This document shows positions 7,653 through 17,862 of a stretch of 64,000 nt of DNA, one piece after another (the stretch's first letter is position 1; every line of letters starts with the position of its first letter). Position numbers and translations under genes: made by a program. A model generated the notes under the pieces. It was not told the origin of the DNA. It saw only the letters and a list, made by a program, of their open reading frames with translations, and ran no database searches. Source of the DNA: Pseudomonas siliginis (lineage in GTDB: Bacteria > Pseudomonadota > Gammaproteobacteria > Pseudomonadales > Pseudomonadaceae). The stretch spans positions 310,001 through 374,000 of the forward strand of contig NZ_JAHSTW010000001.1 of the NCBI RefSeq assembly GCF_019145195.1, in the 5' to 3' direction.

Positions 7653-9155
7653 TCAGGCCTGCCCGGCTATCCCGTTGCGCCCCGCCGCTTTGGCGCGGTA
7701 CAGCGCCTGATCGGCGGTATGGATCAACGCCGGCAGCGAATCCAGTTGAGCGCCCGTTCCCACCGCCATGCCAATACTCACCGTAATCCGAGCAAACGGA
7801 CTGCCCGGGTGGGCGATGTTCGCCTGCTGCAAACGTTCGAGCATCAACTGCGCCACCACCGTCGCACCGGCGCTGTCGGTGGCCGGCATGATCACCGCCA
7901 TTTCCTCGCCACCGTAGCGCGCGACCAGATCCGAGGGGCGTCGCACGCAGCCTTCAAGAATCTTGCTGACCGCTTGCAGGCAGGCATCGCCGGCGACGTG
8001 GCCCAAGGCATCGTTGAACAATTTGAAGTGGTCGATATCGATCATCAGCAAGGCCAGCGAAGTCCCGTCACGCTGCGCGCGCCGCGCTTCCACCGTCAGG
8101 GTTTCATCGAAACAGCGGCGGTTGGCCAGGCCGGTCAGCGCATCCTTCAGCGCCAGTAATTCCAGCTGCCGATTGGACGCGAGCAATTGCTGTTGGGCAT
8201 CGCGCAACGCCTCTTCAGCCTCAGTGCGGCGGCGGATATCGAGAATCAGGAACCAGCCGATCAATCCGGTCAGCCCCAGCAGCCCGATCACTACCACCCC
8301 CGACAACGCCGCTTCGATGCGCCACGCCGCTAGCGCTTCATCCTTGCCCAGGGCCACGGTGGTGATCAGCGGCAGCGTTTCGCTTTTGCGGAACGCGTAC
8401 AGCCGCTCGACACCGTCGAGGCTGGAGGTGTAGGAGGCAGTGCCGACCGAGCGGTCAACGAGGTATTTGGCGTAGATCGGCGATTTGGAGAAGTTGCGGC
8501 CCATGTCCTGCTCGCGGAACGGGTAGCGCACCAGCAGCGTGCCATCGGTGTACGACAGACCGATCGCGCCGTCCTGGCCAACGTCGAGCTTGCCGAACAC
8601 GCGCAGAAAGTTTTCCACCCCCAGCGTCACTGCTACAACGCCAGCGAACTGGCCACCGGCGTCATTGAAGCGCCGACTGATGGTCACCACCCATTCGTGA
8701 TTGGCACGGCTCTGGATCGGCGGGCCAATGAACGGCTCGCGGCTCCGGTTTTCACGGTGGTGAATGAAATAGGCGCGGTCGCTGCTGTTGGCGCCCTCCG
8801 GAATCGGTCGGTTGGAGGACATCAGCCAATGCCCGTTCCGGTCATAGATGATGATGCCGCTGAGCTGTGGCATCAGCGGCTGCTGGCGGTCGATCAGGCT
8901 CTGGATGCGCTGAATCTGCGCCGGGCCGTTGCCCTCGGTTTCCAGACGTTCGACCAGCCCGAGCAAGAGCAGCGAGCTTTGCCGGACGATGCCTTCGGTG
9001 TAGGTGTTGAGCGCCTGGGTCAGGTTCAAGCCATGCACATCGACTTCCGCCAGCGCACGCTCGCGCGAAGACCAGACTTTCCAGATCGTCAGCGAAGTCA
9101 GGGAACAGCCGATCACCAGCAGCAGGAGCATTACAAGGCGAGTATCACGCTTCAC
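7653..9155 (-). CDS. Membrane-bound diguanylate cyclase with periplasmic Cache sensor
   Basis: A 500-residue protein: membrane segment at residues 8-28, periplasmic double-Cache-like sensor to about 280, second membrane segment (about 283-305, VVVIGLLGLTGLIGWFLIL), short linker and GGDEF domain. The active-site loop is GGEEM, so cyclase activity is expected, and RPSD five residues before it is an intact inhibitory I-site for c-di-GMP feedback. The start is GTG at 9155 preceded by AAGG. Ligand unknown. No EAL domain is present, so it should raise c-di-GMP. Confidence 0.9.
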   Translation of the reverse strand: MKRDTRLVMLLLLVIGCSLTSLTIWKVWSSRERALAEVDVHGLNLTQALNTYTEGIVRQSSLLLLGLVERLETEGNGPAQIQRIQSLIDRQQPLMPQLSGIIIYDRNGHWLMSSNRPIPEGANSSDRAYFIHHRENRSREPFIGPPIQSRANHEWVVTISRRFNDAGGQFAGVVAVTLGVENFLRVFGKLDVGQDGAIGLSYTDGTLLVRYPFREQDMGRNFSKSPIYAKYLVDRSVGTASYTSSLDGVERLYAFRKSETLPLITTVALGKDEALAAWRIEAALSGVVVIGLLGLTGLIGWFLILDIRRRTEAEEALRDAQQQLLASNRQLELLALKDALTGLANRRCFDETLTVEARRAQRDGTSLALLMIDIDHFKLFNDALGHVAGDACLQAVSKILEGCVRRPSDLVARYGGEEMAVIMPATDSAGATVVAQLMLERLQQANIAHPGSPFARITVSIGMAVGTGAQLDSLPALIHTADQALYRAKAAGRNGIAGQA

Positions 9156-9285
9156 GTCAGTACCTTAAGGAAGTCCGGTATCCATTCCAGCCATCATTCG
9201 AACGTCGGCACTCACGGCGGCCACGTGTTCCGGGGCGCAAGCATACAAGCAGTGTGCAGCGGCTGCAGCAACAGAGTGTGCAGCA

Positions 9286-10191
9286 CTAAGCGGCGGGTTT
9301 GAGGATTTCCACGAGAAAATCGATGAACACGTTGATCCGGCTCGATCCACGGTGGTTGGGCAGGTACAGCGCGTTGATGCAACTGCTGGCGCTGCCGGGA
9401 TTGACCTCGTAGTGCTCAAGCAAGCGCGTCAGGCGTCCGGCGGCGACGTCGTCGCGCACCAGCCAGTCGGCCAGCAGCGCCACCCCGCCACCGCCAATCG
9501 CCGCTTCGCGCAGGATGTCGGCATTATTGCTTTGCAGGCGGCCCTGGACGTTGAGCTGAATCGGCTCTTCGTCGCCCTGAAAGGTCCAGTGATGATGGCT
9601 GCCGCCGTAGTCGAAGCGCAGGCATTGGTGCTCAAGCAGATCCCGCGGATGTTCGAGCACGCCGCTGCGCGCCAGATAATCCGGGCTGGCGACAATCCAA
9701 CGTTGAAAGTGGCCGACGCGTTTGCTGACGATGTCCTCGCTGACCACCGTCGAGCCGAGCCGCACTGAAACGTCGATCTGCTCGCTGAGCAAATCGCTGA
9801 CCTGATCGCTCAGCGACAGGCTGATCTCCAGCCCGGGATGGCGTTCAAGCAAGCGGCTCAGGTGCGGCGCGATCAGCCGGCGGCCAAACTCCACCGGCAC
9901 GCTGATGCGCAAGCGACCCTGGGCATCACTGCCACGATCGGCGACCACCGCATCGGCTTCGTCGATGGCATCGAGAATCGCCACGGCTTTCTCGAAATAG
10001 GTTTGACCGGCGACGGTCACGCTGGTATTGCGCGTGGTGCGATTGAGCAGGCTGGCGCCCAACTCGTTCTCCAGCCCCGCCACTTGCCGTGTCACCGAAG
10101 ACGTCGAAATCCCAAGCTTGCGCGCCGCCGAGGAATAGCCCCCGCAGCGCACGGTTTCAACAAACATCTTCAAGGCCAGCAACTTGTCCAT
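9286..10191 (-). CDS. LysR-family transcriptional regulator
   Basis: A 301-residue LTTR with the winged helix-turn-helix at residues 1-60 (ISTSSVTRQVAGLENELGASLL) and a substrate-binding domain of the CrgA-like type (VPVEFGRRLIAPHLSRLLERHPGLEISLSLSD). ATG 10191 is chosen because the family always starts close to MDKLLALKMFVETV. It lies 94 bases downstream of an MFS exporter gene on the same strand and may be co-transcribed with it or control it. Effector unknown. Confidence 0.88.
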   Translation of the reverse strand: MDKLLALKMFVETVRCGGYSSAARKLGISTSSVTRQVAGLENELGASLLNRTTRNTSVTVAGQTYFEKAVAILDAIDEADAVVADRGSDAQGRLRISVPVEFGRRLIAPHLSRLLERHPGLEISLSLSDQVSDLLSEQIDVSVRLGSTVVSEDIVSKRVGHFQRWIVASPDYLARSGVLEHPRDLLEHQCLRFDYGGSHHHWTFQGDEEPIQLNVQGRLQSNNADILREAAIGGGGVALLADWLVRDDVAAGRLTRLLEHYEVNPGSASSCINALYLPNHRGSSRINVFIDFLVEILKPAA

Positions 10192-10285
10192 AAGCGGGAT
10201 CCGGTGGTGAGGGAACGCCGCTGATTGTGCATCAGCGCTCGCCACACGTCTTGTATCGTCGTGCTTGCCGGGCCTCATCGCGACC

Positions 10286-11485
10286 TCAGACATCAGCCTT
10301 GCGACTCAGGAACAATGCCAGCGCTAACGCCGGCAACACCGCCACGGCGACGGCCGAGAGGTTCCAGCCGAAGTGTTCGTACAGCGGGCTGGCGACCAGT
10401 GAGCCGAGGGCGCCGCCAACGAAAATGCTGGTCATGTACACCGCATTCAGGCGGGCGCGGCTGTGCGGGTCGAGGGCGTAGACCTCACGCTGGCCGAGGA
10501 CCATGTTCAGCTGCACGGCAAAGTCCAGCAGCACCGCACACACCACCAGCCACACGTAACCACTGCCCGGCAGCGCGGCGATCAACAGTGACAGCGGCGC
10601 CAGCAGTAACGCCACCAAGGTACCGCGACGACCGTGCCCGGCATCGGCCAGACGCCCGGCAATCGGCGCGGCAATTGCACCCACCGCACCGACCAGGGCG
10701 AAAATCGCGACTTGCGCCTGGCTGAAGCCGTGATGACGCATCAGCTCAATTGGCGCCAGGGTCCAGAACAGGCTGAAACTGGCGAACAGCAAACCCTGAT
10801 ACAGCGAACGCTGGCGCAACACAGGAAAGCGCCGGGCCAAGGCAAACACCGAACCGATCAACGCGACATAGGTGGCTTTGTGCGTCGGCACCCGGCGCGG
10901 CAATGCCACAGCGGTGATCAACGCGATCACCGCCATCAGTGCCGCCGCGCTGTAAAACACCCCGCGCCAGCCGAACACTTCGACCAACAGGCTCGACAGC
11001 GGCCGCGACAGCAGAATCCCCAGGAGCAGGCCGCTCATGATATTGCCGACGACGCGCCCCCGGCTGGCTTCCGGCGCCAAATGCGCAGCCAACGGCACGA
11101 GAATCTGCACCGCTACCGAGGTCAGGCCGATCAGCAAAGAGAGCAGCAGAAACAGCGACGGCGAATGGGTCAGGCCAGCGCACAGCAACGTCACGCTGGC
11201 GGCGAGGGTGAAACCGACTACCAGACGGCGGTTTTCCATGAGGTCAGCCAGCGGCACCAGCAGCAACAAACCCAGCGCGTAACCGAACTGCGTCAGCGAC
11301 ACGATCAGGCTGGCATTGGCGCTGGACAGGCCGATCTGCGGCGCGATCAGTTCGACGATGGGTTGTGCGTAATACAGGTTGGCGACGACCGCGCCGCAGC
11401 AGAAGGCCAGAAACGCGACCATCAGGCCGGAGAGTGAAGCAGGCTGTTCGGCCGGGGCCGCAACGGCAGGGTTGCCCGTAAGCAT
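10286..11485 (-). CDS. MFS transporter (DHA1-type drug/metabolite exporter)
   Basis: A 399-residue inner-membrane protein with about 12 hydrophobic segments. The MFS signature loop between TM2 and TM3 reads VPLADLMENRRLV; motif-C-like glycine/proline segments occur around residue 150. ATG 11485 has GAGG upstream; a longer frame from 11587 lies in promoter DNA. It is divergent from the cytochrome/molybdenum operon and shares the control region at 11486-11716. Substrate unknown. Confidence 0.85.
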   Translation of the reverse strand: MLTGNPAVAAPAEQPASLSGLMVAFLAFCCGAVVANLYYAQPIVELIAPQIGLSSANASLIVSLTQFGYALGLLLLVPLADLMENRRLVVGFTLAASVTLLCAGLTHSPSLFLLLSLLIGLTSVAVQILVPLAAHLAPEASRGRVVGNIMSGLLLGILLSRPLSSLLVEVFGWRGVFYSAAALMAVIALITAVALPRRVPTHKATYVALIGSVFALARRFPVLRQRSLYQGLLFASFSLFWTLAPIELMRHHGFSQAQVAIFALVGAVGAIAAPIAGRLADAGHGRRGTLVALLLAPLSLLIAALPGSGYVWLVVCAVLLDFAVQLNMVLGQREVYALDPHSRARLNAVYMTSIFVGGALGSLVASPLYEHFGWNLSAVAVAVLPALALALFLSRKADV

Positions 11486-11583
11486 GGTGACACCTCGTTG
11501 AGTTCGGGAAAGTTGTGCCAAGGCTACGGTCAGCCGGCGGGGGCGAGAATCCGTGCCACTGGCAACGCACTGATGCGTGGCGC

Positions 11584-11617
11584 GCAACGTTGCTTGTGGC
11601 GCAACGCGCTGTTGCGC
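11584..11617. promoter_or_regulatory. Two palindromes in the MFS/dehydrogenase divergent region
   Basis: GCAACGTTGC (11584-11593) is a perfect 10-base palindrome, and GCGCAAC-N5-GTTGCGC (11599-11617) is a perfect 7-base inverted repeat sharing the GCAAC element. Their closeness and common half-site suggest binding sites of a dimeric repressor or LysR protein acting on one or both divergent units. The binder is not known. Confidence 0.45.
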
Positions 11618-11716
11618 GGGCCGGTGATTCTCCGCTGCAAGGGTCTTCTCTACGCTTTGGCCCTGGCGCTGACGTCCGCATCGGCGCCCTTCCCGGCTGC
11701 TACAAGGAGCGTTTCC

Positions 11717-11773
11717 ATGACCCGCACTGCACTCGTCCTGCCACTGTCCGCCGCGTTTTTCTGCCGACCATGA
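11717..11773 (+). CDS. Possible 18-aa leader peptide coupled to the cytochrome c gene
   Basis: An ORF of 18 codons with a strong AAGGAG seven bases before its ATG encodes MTRTALVLPLSAAFFCRP, and its stop overlaps the cytochrome start (ATGA at 11770-11773). The cytochrome ATG has no good ribosome binding site of its own, so translation of the leader could be needed for the operon. It could instead be the remnant of a signal peptide displaced by a frameshift. Confidence 0.4.
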   Translation: MTRTALVLPLSAAFFCRP

Positions 11774-13046
11774 ACAGCCATTTGCTCAAATCCAGAACCC
11801 TGTGGATCAGCGTCGGCGTGCTCGCGGTGCTCGGCCTGATCGCCGCCGTCGCGCTGATGTGGCGCCCGGCGATCGCGCCAATCAAACGCCCCATGTCATT
11901 CGATACTGCGCAATTGCAACGCGGTGCACGGGTGGTCGAGGCCGGCGACTGCGCGGTGTGTCACACCCGCCCCGGCGGCGAATACCTGGCTGGCGGGCTG
12001 CCGCTGGTGACGCCGTTCGGCACGCTATACAGCACCAACATCACCCCGGATGCGCAGACCGGCATCGGCGAGTGGTCATTGCCGGCCTTCGAGCGGGCGA
12101 TGCGCGAAGGCATTGCCCGCGACGGCCACTTTCTCTACCCGGCCTTTCCTTACGTGCACTACCGGCGCATGAGCTCCGAAGACATCGCCGACGCCTATGC
12201 CTACTTGATGAGCGGCCCCGCCGTACACGCCCCGGCGCGGCAGAACCAGATGAATTTCCCGATGAACATCCGCCCGCTGGTGTCGTTCTGGAACCTGCTG
12301 TTTCTGCATGGCGAGCCACTGACGCCGCTGGCCGAACACAGCGCGGCATGGAATCGCGGACGCTATCTGGTCGACGGCCCGGGCCACTGCGCCGGCTGCC
12401 ATTCGCCGCTGAACCTGATTGGCGCGGAGAAATCCTCGCAATACCTTCAGGGCGGCAGCGTCGATGGCTGGGAAGCGCCGGCACTGGTCGGCCTCGGTCA
12501 ACGCGCCAATCCATGGAATCGCGAGCAATTGGTCGGCTACCTGCGCGCTGACGTGGTCGATGGTCACGGCACACCCGCCGGCCCGATGCGCCCGGTCAGC
12601 CTGAGTCTGGCGCGCTTGCCGGCCAGTGAAGCCGAAGCGATTGCCGACTACCTGCTGAGCCTGAAAAGCCCGCACGCGGTGACCGAAATCACCGCGCAAA
12701 AGCCGCCAAGCAGTCCAGCGGATCACAGCAGCGGCGCCCTGCTCTTCAGCAGCGCCTGCGCCGGATGTCACGCACCCGCCGCGCCGATGCGCGAAATCGA
12801 CGGCCGCCCAGGCCTGCAAAGCACTTCGGCGCTGCAAGCGGCCAGCCCGCGCAACTTTCTCAAGACCGTACTCGAAGGCGTGCCCGCCATTCCCGGCGCG
12901 CCCGGCCCGGTGATGCCGCCGTTCGCCGCCAGCCTCGACAACGCCCAGCTCGGCGCACTTGCGGCGTACTTGCGCGAGCAAGCCAGACCCGATCAGCAAT
13001 GGACCGACCTTTCTTCCACTATTGAAGCGTTACGTCAGGAGACGAA

Positions 13047-13050
<4 letters not shown>
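11770..13050 (+). CDS. Tri-heme cytochrome c subunit of a molybdenum aldehyde/isoquinoline-type dehydrogenase
   Basis: A 426-residue membrane-anchored periplasmic protein with one N-terminal hydrophobic segment (about residues 9-31) and three CXXCH heme sites: CAVCH near residue 63, CAGCH near 212 and CAGCH near 335. This matches the cytochrome subunit of alcohol and aldehyde dehydrogenases of acetic acid bacteria and pseudomonads, which passes electrons to ubiquinone or oxidases. It overlaps the next gene by 4 bases (ATGA) and forms an operon with the 2Fe-2S and molybdenum subunits. Confidence 0.9.
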
Positions 13051-13516
<466 letters not shown>

Positions 13517-13520
<4 letters not shown>

Positions 13521-15751
13521 GCGAAGCAAACGGCTTGAACCCCAGCCGCCGGGCCTTCCTGCGTGGCGGCGCGCTGCTGATGGCCTTCACCCTGATGCCG
13601 GTAGCGCGGCGTGTCTTGGCCGACACCGAAGTCGACACCCTCGGCACCGTGGTCCTGGCCCCCGATCTGCCCGGCAGCCTGCGCACCAACCCTTACCTCG
13701 ACGCGTGGATCCGCATCGGCGCCGACGGCATCACCGTGTACACCGGCAAAGTCGAACTGGGCACTGGAGTGAAAACCGCGTTGGTGCAAATCGCCGCCGA
13801 GCGTTTGCAGGTGCCGGCCAGCGCCGTCAATTTGCTCACCGCCGACACCGCGCTGACGCCCAACGAAGGCTACACCGCCGGCAGCCACAGCATTTTCGAC
13901 AGCGGCACCGCGCTGTACAACGCTGCCGCCCAGGTGCGGGAAATGCTCGTCGATGCCGCCGCGCGCAGCTGGCAAATCGACGCTGCGCAACTGAGCACTC
14001 GCGACGGCATCATCGAAGGGCCGACCGGCCAGCGCATGGCTTATGCCGACGCGGTCAAGCATGTCGATGTGCACCAATACGCCAAGGCGCAATCACCGAC
14101 GATGGCGGCGGCCGATTTCAAACTGATCGGCCACAACCTGCCGCGCCTGGACATTCCGGCCAAGGTCAGCGGCGGCGCGGCGTTCGTCCAGGACATGCGC
14201 CTGCCGGGCATGCTGCATGCGCGGGTGATTCGCCCGCCGCGTCCCGGCTGCACGCTTCAGGCGTTCGATGCCGCATCCATCGAGGCGTTGAACGGCGTGG
14301 TCAAAGTGATTCGCGACGGCAACTATCTGGCCGTGGTCGCCGGTGATGAGTGGCAAGCGATCAAGGCCATGCGCGCCGGCATGGAAAGTGCCAAGTGGAG
14401 CGGCGGCGAGGCGATTCCCGAAGCCGCCGGGATTCACGATTTGCTCAAGCAGCTGCCGTCTAAGCGCTATCCGATCAGTAATAACGGCAATGCCGGCGGC
14501 GCGACCGAGACTCGATTCAAAGCGCGGGTGACCAAGCAGTATCTGATGCATGGTTCGATCGGCCCGTCCTGTGCGGTGGCCTGGTTTAACGATGGCGTGC
14601 TCACGGTGTGGACCCACACCCAGGGTGTCTATCCATTGCGCGCTGGTATCGCCGAGATGCTGGGTCTGCCGCCGGAACGTGTGCGCTGCATTCATACCGA
14701 AGGCTCGGGTTGCTACGGCCACAACGGCGCCGATGATGCCGCCGCCGATGCTGCGCTGATCGCGATGCGCCTGCCGGGCACGCCGGTGCGCGTGCAATGG
14801 ATGCGCGAGCAGGAAAATCTCTGGGAGCCGTACAGTTCGGCGATGGTCACCGAAGTCGATGCCGGCCTCAGTCAGGGCCGTTTGCAGGACTGGAACTACG
14901 AGCTGTGGACCACGCCGCACAACGAACGCATCGTCAATGCCGGGCGTTTGCTGCCGGCACGTCTATTGGCCAGACCCTTCGCCTCGGCGCCGTCGGTGCC
15001 AATCGCTCAGCCCGAAGGTGACGGTGATCGCAACGCGGTGCCGCTGTATGAACTGGGCGCGACGCGGATCAACATGAATTTCGTCACCACCATGCCGTTC
15101 CGCACTTCGGCCATGCGCTCGCTCGGTGCGCACATCAACATCTTTGCGATCGAGGCGGGTATTGATGAGTTGGCGATCAAGGGAGGGCTCGATCCGGTAG
15201 CGTTGCGCCTGGCGCATCTGCGCGATCCGCGTGCCCGCGCCGTGATCGAGCGCGTGCGTGATGAAATCGGCTGGCCACACAAGAGCAACGAGCCCGGCGC
15301 GGGGATCGGTTTCGCCTTCGCCCGCTACAAAAACATCATGGGTTACTGCGCCCTCGCGGTGAAACTGCGGGTGCATCCGCAGACCGGCGAAATTCGCGTC
15401 GATCATGTGGTCACGGCGGTCGACGTCGGCCAGATCGTCAGCCCCGATGGCCTGCGCAATCAGGTCGAGGGCGGCATTGTCCAGTCGGCCAGCTGGACGC
15501 TCTACGAACAAGTCGCCTACGACGCGGGCGGCATTCGCAGCTACGACTGGAGCGGTTATCCGATTCTGCGTTTCACCCAATTGCCAAAAAAAGTCGACGT
15601 GCATTTGCTCGATCAACCGGGCGAACCCTTCCTCGGTGCTGCCGAAATCGTCCAAGGGCCGATGGCTGCTGCCCTCGGCAACGCGGTCAGCAATGCCACC
15701 GGCCGGCGCTGGCTGAATCTGCCGCTGACTCGCTCGCCCCAACCCGCCTGA
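13517..15751 (+). CDS. Tat-exported molybdopterin subunit of aldehyde/isoquinoline-type dehydrogenase (IorB-like)
   Basis: A 744-residue molybdopterin-cytosine-dinucleotide subunit. The twin-arginine signal SRRAFLRGGALLMAFTLMP is at residues 10-28, so the enzyme works in the periplasm. The Mo-binding domains follow, with the catalytic Glu in FLGAAEIVQGP near the C-terminus. This group lacks an FAD subunit and hands electrons to the cytochrome encoded first in the operon. The gene overlaps the previous one at ATGA and is the last gene before a hairpin at 15758. Substrate (aldehyde or N-heterocycle) cannot be read from sequence. Confidence 0.92.
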
Positions 15752-15757
15752 ACCACG

Positions 15758-15784
15758 CCCGCGTTCATCAGCGATGAGCGCGGG
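15758..15784. terminator. Long hairpin after the dehydrogenase operon
   Basis: The arms CCCGCG-T-TCATC and GATGA-G-CGCGGG pair around a 3-base loop. There is no T-run, so it is either a weak terminator or an mRNA 3'-end stabiliser. Confidence 0.5.
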
Positions 15785-15922
15785 TGCCGTTGCGTTGCGC
15801 GCAAAACTGCGTAGCGCCGGCCACGGATTATCAGCCCCGCCGCCCCCGGTTAAGTTACCTGCACGGCGCGCGGCACCTGGCTGCCGCGCTTGAACCCTAC
15901 TCATCGACATCCGGAGCTACCC

Positions 15923-17035
15923 ATGACCCGTCGCCTGTTCCAACCGATCGCCCTTGGCCCTTACACCCTTGCCCATCGCGTGGCGATGGCGCCCTTGACT
16001 CGCTCGCGCGCTGGCCAGCCGGGCGACGTGCCGACTGCAATGAACGCCGAGTACTACCGCCAACGCGCCAGTGCTGCGCTGATCATCACCGAGGCCACGC
16101 AGATCTCCCAACAGGGCCAGGGCTATGCGTGGACGCCGGGGATCTACACCGATGCGCAAGTGCAGGCCTGGCGCGAAGTCAGCACCGCGGTGCACGCGGC
16201 CAACGGTCTGATCTTCATGCAGCTGTGGCACGTCGGCCGGGTTTCCCACCCGAGTTTCCAGCCTGACGCCGGTTTGCCGGTGGCGCCGAGCGCCCTGCCT
16301 GTGCCGGGCAAGACTTTTATCATCGATGAACAAGGCAATGGCGTGTGGGGTGATGTGCCAGTGCCGCGCGCCCTCGAAACGGCGGAGATCGCCGACATCG
16401 TCGACGACTATCGCCGCGCCGCGCGCAACGCGTTGAACGCTGGAATGGACGGCGTGGAGATCCATGCTGGCAACGGTTATCTGCTCGACCAGTTTCTCAA
16501 CAGCAACAGCAACCAGCGTGATGACGCCTATGGCGGCAGCGTGGAAAACCGCGCGCGTTTTTTGCTCGAAGTGGTCGCCGCCGTTGCTGATGAAGTCGGC
16601 GCCGAGCGCGTCGGCGTGCGCCTGACGCCGATGGGGCGCTTCATGGGCATGGGCGATGACACGCCTGAAGCGACCTTCGGTTATCTGGTCGAAGCGCTCA
16701 ACCAGTGGAATCTGGCCTACCTGCACCTGGTCGAGCCGGCCATGGTCGGCACGGTCAAGGACGAAAACTTCGACCCGCGCTGGGACGCGATCATTGCCCA
16801 ACTGCGCCAGACCTGGAACGGCGTGCTGATCCTCGCGGGCGGTTACGACGCCGAGTCCGCTGAACAGGCGTTGAAAGCCAATCGCGCCGACATCATTGCC
16901 TTTGGCCGGCCATTCCTGGCCAACCCGGATCTGCCGCGTCGGCTGCACGATGGGCTTGAGCTGAACACGCCGGATCCGAGCAGTTTCTTCGGCGGCGATC
17001 AGCGTGGTTACGTCGATTATCCGTTTCACGCCTGA
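15923..17035 (+). CDS. Old Yellow Enzyme-family alkene reductase
   Basis: A 370-residue FMN oxidoreductase with the family marks AHRVAMAPLTRSR, FMQLWHVGRVSH, the HAGN pair in GVEIHAGNGYLLDQF, and IIAFGRPFLANPDLP. It is clearly paralogous to nemA at 4791 and reads like the XenB/morphinone-reductase branch that reduces nitro-esters and enones. ATG 15923 has GGAG upstream. No copy of the NemR-type operator is present, so control differs. A small AraC gene follows after 88 bases. Confidence 0.9.
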   Translation: MTRRLFQPIALGPYTLAHRVAMAPLTRSRAGQPGDVPTAMNAEYYRQRASAALIITEATQISQQGQGYAWTPGIYTDAQVQAWREVSTAVHAANGLIFMQLWHVGRVSHPSFQPDAGLPVAPSALPVPGKTFIIDEQGNGVWGDVPVPRALETAEIADIVDDYRRAARNALNAGMDGVEIHAGNGYLLDQFLNSNSNQRDDAYGGSVENRARFLLEVVAAVADEVGAERVGVRLTPMGRFMGMGDDTPEATFGYLVEALNQWNLAYLHLVEPAMVGTVKDENFDPRWDAIIAQLRQTWNGVLILAGGYDAESAEQALKANRADIIAFGRPFLANPDLPRRLHDGLELNTPDPSSFFGGDQRGYVDYPFHA

Positions 17036-17123
17036 GGCTTGGGCTTCATAACTTTTAAGGTTTGTTTAAGGACTTTAAATAAAGCCTGCGGCCAGACTTT
17101 GCCCATCGATCAGGAGAGCCGCC

Positions 17124-17600
17124 ATGAACCCGCAATCGGTGAAGTCAGACCCTTCCTGCCACTTGGCTCGCCCACTGGGCGCACTGTCCGGCTGGCAGGA
17201 ACGCCGCGCCAAGGCCTACATGCTGCACGATCTGAGCCGCAGCCTGCGCGTCAGCGAGATTGCCGAACATTGCAATCTGTCACGCAGCCACTTTTCCCGG
17301 GCGTTCAAGATCGTCACCGGCTGCTCGCCTCAGGAATGGATGCTGAAGATGAAGATCGACAAGGCCAAAGGGCTTTTGCTGACCTCGATGGCGATTACCG
17401 AGATTGTTTATGAATGCGGATTTTCCGATCACTCGCACTTCACCCGTACGTTCGGGCGCATGGTGGGCATGCCGCCGAAGGTCTGGCGCCAACTGATGTG
17501 CGGAGCGCGGGTGGCGCTGGTGGATGCGGATGTCTGGCGGCTCAGCGATGGGTTGCTGAATTCGACGATGGGCCAGCGCTTGACGGAACTGCGGCCCTGA
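17124..17600 (+). CDS. Short AraC-family regulator (DNA-binding domain only)
   Basis: A 158-residue protein made almost only of the double helix-turn-helix domain: first helix pair in LRVSEIAEHCNLSRSHFSRAFK, second in SITEIVYECGFSDHSHFTRTFGRMVG-like sequence ending in the family signature MPPKVWR. There is no sensor domain, as in MarA/SoxS-type regulators, so its amount is probably what is regulated. GGAGA precedes the ATG. It may act on the adjacent alkene reductase; this is inference from position. Confidence 0.85.
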   Translation: MNPQSVKSDPSCHLARPLGALSGWQERRAKAYMLHDLSRSLRVSEIAEHCNLSRSHFSRAFKIVTGCSPQEWMLKMKIDKAKGLLLTSMAITEIVYECGFSDHSHFTRTFGRMVGMPPKVWRQLMCGARVALVDADVWRLSDGLLNSTMGQRLTELRP

Positions 17601-17638
17601 GTCGGATTTCAAAGGGTTTTGTTCACTCCTCCCTTTTG

Positions 17639-17664
17639 GCCGCGATTTTTCGCGGCTTTTTTTT
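17639..17664 (+). terminator. Rho-independent terminator after the AraC gene
   Basis: GCCGCGA/TCGCGGC with a 4-base loop is followed by eight T residues. It is one of the clearest intrinsic terminators in the window. Confidence 0.9.
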
Positions 17665-17706
17665 GCGGTAGAGCGCTGTTGGTCGGCGTTGGTACGGCGG
17701 TGAACT

Positions 17707-17862
17707 CCCCCCTCACCCCAGCCCTCTCCCTAGGTAGAGGGCGCCGATTTGTGGGCTTTCCAAAACCGGAGTTCGGCTAGATATCCCAGGTCGGCATAGC
17801 TCGACCAAACACCTCGGTCAGTCCCCTCTCCCTCCGGGAGAGGGTTAGGGTGAGGGGCTTTT
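17707..17862. repeat. Intergenic inverted repeat with CCCTCACCC...CCCTCTCCC arms
   Basis: The arms begin CCCCTCACCCCAGCCCTCTC on the left and end with GAGAGGGTTAGGGTGAGGGG on the right, with about 100 bases between, including further inner pairing. This is a dispersed repeat type of pseudomonads, distinct from REP. Its right arm reaches into the 3' end of the following leftward gene and supplies that gene's last codons and stop. Confidence 0.8.

Noticed and set aside
15923..17035. Second alkene reductase as part of the NemR regulon
   Set aside because: No copy of the CGACTGGTCTA operator core occurs in its upstream region.
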